From an uncultured Paracoccus sp. (GTDB lineage: Bacteria; Pseudomonadota; Alphaproteobacteria; Rhodobacterales; Rhodobacteraceae): a stretch of DNA of 59,348 bases. Of this stretch, positions 57,361 through 59,348 are shown piece after piece (the first letter of the stretch is position 1; every line of letters starts with the position of its first letter). The notes under the pieces were generated by a model. The model was not told the origin of the DNA. It saw only the letters and a program-made list of their open reading frames with translations, and ran no database searches. A program made the translations under genes and the position numbers. The stretch is taken from contig CAKTBJ010000015.1 of assembly GCA_934533075.1 (NCBI GenBank), forward strand, positions 1 to 59,348, given 5' to 3'.

Positions 57361-58383
57361 ATGTGGCAGGTCCTCAACCGCACCGATTTCGCCGCCGCCG
57401 GCAGCTTTGCCCGCGATGCGGACGGGCACGAAGTCTGGTGTGCGGCCCTGCGCGCCAGCTTCGACGTGGCCGGCGACGGCAGCCTGCGGATTGCCGAGCG
57501 GCAGGAGCCGGTGGTGCTGATGCCCCGCTATGACGGCGAGGACAACCAGATCCTGCTGGCGGACGAGGACATCATCCCCTTCGCGCCGGTCACCGACATC
57601 CTGCTGCACGGCGTGCTGGAACCCGCCGCCGCCACCGACCGGCCGCTGCCGCTGTCCTTGCAGATCGGCGCCCTGCGCAAGGCGGCGGTGCTGCACCCGC
57701 CCCGCCGCGCCCGGCTGGAGCATGGCCGCTGGCGGCTGATCGACCGGCAGGCGCAGGCGCCCGCCCCGCTGGGCTGGGATGCCAGCTTCGGCGGCACCCT
57801 GCCCGACCAGCCCGAGGACATCCCGCCGGAAAACCCGCTGGGCTGCGGCATCGCCCTGCGCGCGCCGGGCAGCTTCGCGCATGGCGCCGAGACCGCGCTG
57901 CCCCGGATCGAGGGCGTGGGCATGGACTGCGCGCAGGCCCCGCAGGGATCGCGCGCGGTGGGCTTCGGGCCAATGGCCCGCTGGTGGCGCGACCGGCTGG
58001 CGCTGGCCGGGCGCTTTGACGCCGCATGGCAGCGCGACCGGGCGCCCCGGATGCCGGCCGATTACGATCCGCGCTTCCTCTGCGCCGCGCCGCGCGACCA
58101 GTGGCCGGAGGCGCATCTGTCGGGCGGCGAGCCGGTGGCGCTGGCGGGCTTTACCGGCACGCGCGACTGGGCCTTCCGCCTGCCGCAGGCGCTGTTTCGC
58201 GCCGAGACCCGCATCGGCACGCAGCTGGTGACATCGACCCCGCACCTCGCCCGCATCGACCTGTGGCCGGCAGAGAGCCGGCTGTCGATGCTGTGGCTGG
58301 CCGCCCTGCCCTGCGACGGCCGCGACGAGCGCATCGAGGCCACGCGGCTCAGCCTGCGGCAATTGTCCGGGGTGGCGCCGTGA
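57361..58383 (+). CDS. DUF2169 family T6SS accessory protein
   Basis: A 340-residue member of the DUF2169 family, whose genes accompany PAAR-type effectors and whose products are thought to help load them on the spike. Diagnostic segments are ALRASFDVAGDGSLRIAERQ, DILLHGVLEPA, LGWDASFGGTLPDQPED, NPLGCGIAL and GFGPMARWW. Cytoplasmic. It overlaps the next gene by GTGA. Here the PAAR-like cargo is the nuclease protein four genes upstream. Confidence 0.82.
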   Translation: MWQVLNRTDFAAAGSFARDADGHEVWCAALRASFDVAGDGSLRIAERQEPVVLMPRYDGEDNQILLADEDIIPFAPVTDILLHGVLEPAAATDRPLPLSLQIGALRKAAVLHPPRRARLEHGRWRLIDRQAQAPAPLGWDASFGGTLPDQPEDIPPENPLGCGIALRAPGSFAHGAETALPRIEGVGMDCAQAPQGSRAVGFGPMARWWRDRLALAGRFDAAWQRDRAPRMPADYDPRFLCAAPRDQWPEAHLSGGEPVALAGFTGTRDWAFRLPQALFRAETRIGTQLVTSTPHLARIDLWPAESRLSMLWLAALPCDGRDERIEATRLSLRQLSGVAP

Positions 58384-59345
58384 CGCGGGGGATCGCGGCG
58401 CTGGGCATGGTGACGCCGGCGCCCGGTCATGCCGGCGCGCAGGCCGCCGCGCTGTTCGAGGGCCGGCCGCTGTTCGAGCGGCATCCGCGCTGGATCGGTG
58501 GCGACGGGCAACGGCAGGTGATGGGCTTCGTGCCGGAGCTGCGCGACATCGCCGACTATCCGACCCGGCTGGCGCTGCTGGCGCATCGGGCCTTCGACGC
58601 CTGCCGGCAGGACCAGATGGCGCGGCTGGGACAGGTGGCGGCGGCGCCGATGGTGCTGCTGCTGCCCACCGTCCTGCGCGACGAAAACTTGCAGGCGGCC
58701 TTCCGCAAGGCCGCGATGGCGCTGGATTTTTCCGGGGTCACGCAGGTGCGTCTAGCCTTCGGCGAGGCGCCGGCCGGGCTGGCGATCCTGCATGACCAGG
58801 CCGAGGCCCCCGCCTATCTGGCCGCCGCCGATACGCTGGTCACGCCCTTCGCGATGGATATGCGGCTGGTGCAGGGCCTTGCCCGCGACCGCGCCCATCC
58901 GTGGAACGCGGTCCCCGCCGAGGCCGGCGCCTGCCTGCTGCTGGCCGCCGCGCCGCCGCTGCGCGCCGTGGTGCAGGCCGTGGCCGTCGCGCAGGAGGCC
59001 GAGCGCCTGACCGATCCCGCCCGCGGCCTGCTGGGGCGGGGCCTGTCGGATGCCATCGACGCGGTGCTGGCCCCGGCGCCGCCCCTCGCCGCCGTCCTCA
59101 GCGACGCCACGGGCGAGCGGTGGCGGGCCGAGGAAACCGGCGTCATCCGCTCGGGCCGCCCGGCGCTGAACGGCGATGCGGTGGCCTGGCACTTCCCGGC
59201 GCAGGCAGTGGGCGACATGGGCGCGGCGGTCGGGCTGGTGGCGCTGGCGCTGGCGGCGCAGCAGCCGGGCAGCACGCTGGTCCTCGCCAGCGGCCGCGAC
59301 GGCGGGCGCGGCGCGGCGCTGCTGGCGGCGGGCGAGGCGGCCTAG
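58380..59345 (+). CDS. Thiolase-fold protein, degenerate ketosynthase-like, T6SS-associated
   Basis: A 321-residue protein with the ketosynthase layout: GIAALGMVTPAPGHAGAQAA at the N-terminus, a thiolase-like core, PAEAGACLLLAA in place of the usual GEGAG motif, and a final GDMGAAVGLVALALA where catalytic ketosynthases carry a GH motif. I see no nucleophilic Cys motif, and the active-site His position is Asp. Such proteins accompany DUF2169 in T6SS clusters; a structural or effector-handling role is more likely than condensation chemistry. GTG start overlapping the upstream stop. It ends 3 bases before the window edge. Confidence 0.7.
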   Translation: MTRGIAALGMVTPAPGHAGAQAAALFEGRPLFERHPRWIGGDGQRQVMGFVPELRDIADYPTRLALLAHRAFDACRQDQMARLGQVAAAPMVLLLPTVLRDENLQAAFRKAAMALDFSGVTQVRLAFGEAPAGLAILHDQAEAPAYLAAADTLVTPFAMDMRLVQGLARDRAHPWNAVPAEAGACLLLAAAPPLRAVVQAVAVAQEAERLTDPARGLLGRGLSDAIDAVLAPAPPLAAVLSDATGERWRAEETGVIRSGRPALNGDAVAWHFPAQAVGDMGAAVGLVALALAAQQPGSTLVLASGRDGGRGAALLAAGEAA

Positions 59346-59348
59346 GCC

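Noticed and set aside
49775..59345. A full type VI secretion locus
   Set aside because: No TssB, TssC, TssF, TssG, TssJ, TssK, TssL, TssM, ClpV or Hcp gene is in the window; only spike, cargo and accessory genes are seen.

Overview
The window is about 59 kb of very GC-rich DNA with dense coding, short gaps and many 1-8 base gene overlaps. Gene content points to an alphaproteobacterium of the Rhodobacterales, most likely Paracoccus or a close relative. Pointers are the glutathione-dependent formaldehyde pair adhI-fghA, a DUF1289 protein, a CbpA/CbpM pair, a TolQ-like/OmpA-like pair, and several ABC uptake operons. The genus is inferred from gene content only; no marker gene was compared.

Left part (1-26.5 kb), mostly housekeeping: thrS (cut by the window edge), an alpha/beta hydrolase, gph-rpe, a two-gene TolQ-like/OmpA-like stator pair, a Bcr/CflA exporter, the minus-strand run adhI-fghA-glpD, a GNAT acetyltransferase, ychF, trpA, a histidine phosphatase, tRNA-Val(TAC), a TonB-dependent receptor divergent from a FecI-like sigma factor, two coupled glycosyltransferases, a DUF1275 membrane protein, ruvX, DUF1289, cbpA-cbpM and a thiolase. 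Beyond the 3' end of ychF lies a 626-base array of decaying in-frame copies of the ychF tail. A smaller copy of a gene's 3' end lies after the DUF1275 gene.

Middle part (26.8-48.5 kb), catabolism and uptake: a plus-strand run encodes a PotD/PotBCA-type ABC importer, a nucleoside hydrolase and adenine deaminase (purine salvage), then a Gfo/Idh/MocA oxidoreductase and a LacI regulator. A nine-gene minus-strand operon follows: YtcJ-like amidohydrolase, dppB, dppC, dppA, a second amidohydrolase, dppD, dppF, a ThDP enzyme and a gamma-glutamyltransferase-like Ntn-hydrolase. It is preceded by a 13-codon leader ORF with a perfect Shine-Dalgarno and by a LysR gene.

Right part (48.7-59.3 kb): a Tat-type esterase, then a type VI secretion accessory island. 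It holds VgrG, an unknown 230-residue protein, three small membrane proteins, two short proteins sharing a VgrG-tail-like C-terminus, a lipoprotein, a PAAR-like (DUF4150) protein fused to a predicted PD-(D/E)XK nuclease, a DUF3396 immunity candidate, an unknown protein, a DUF2169 loader and a degenerate ketosynthase-like protein. No core T6SS apparatus gene lies in the window, so this is read as an orphan vgrG/effector cluster served by a system elsewhere. The most interesting candidates are this island, where the post-VgrG protein and its small membrane partners resemble nothing I recognise, and the ychF tail array.
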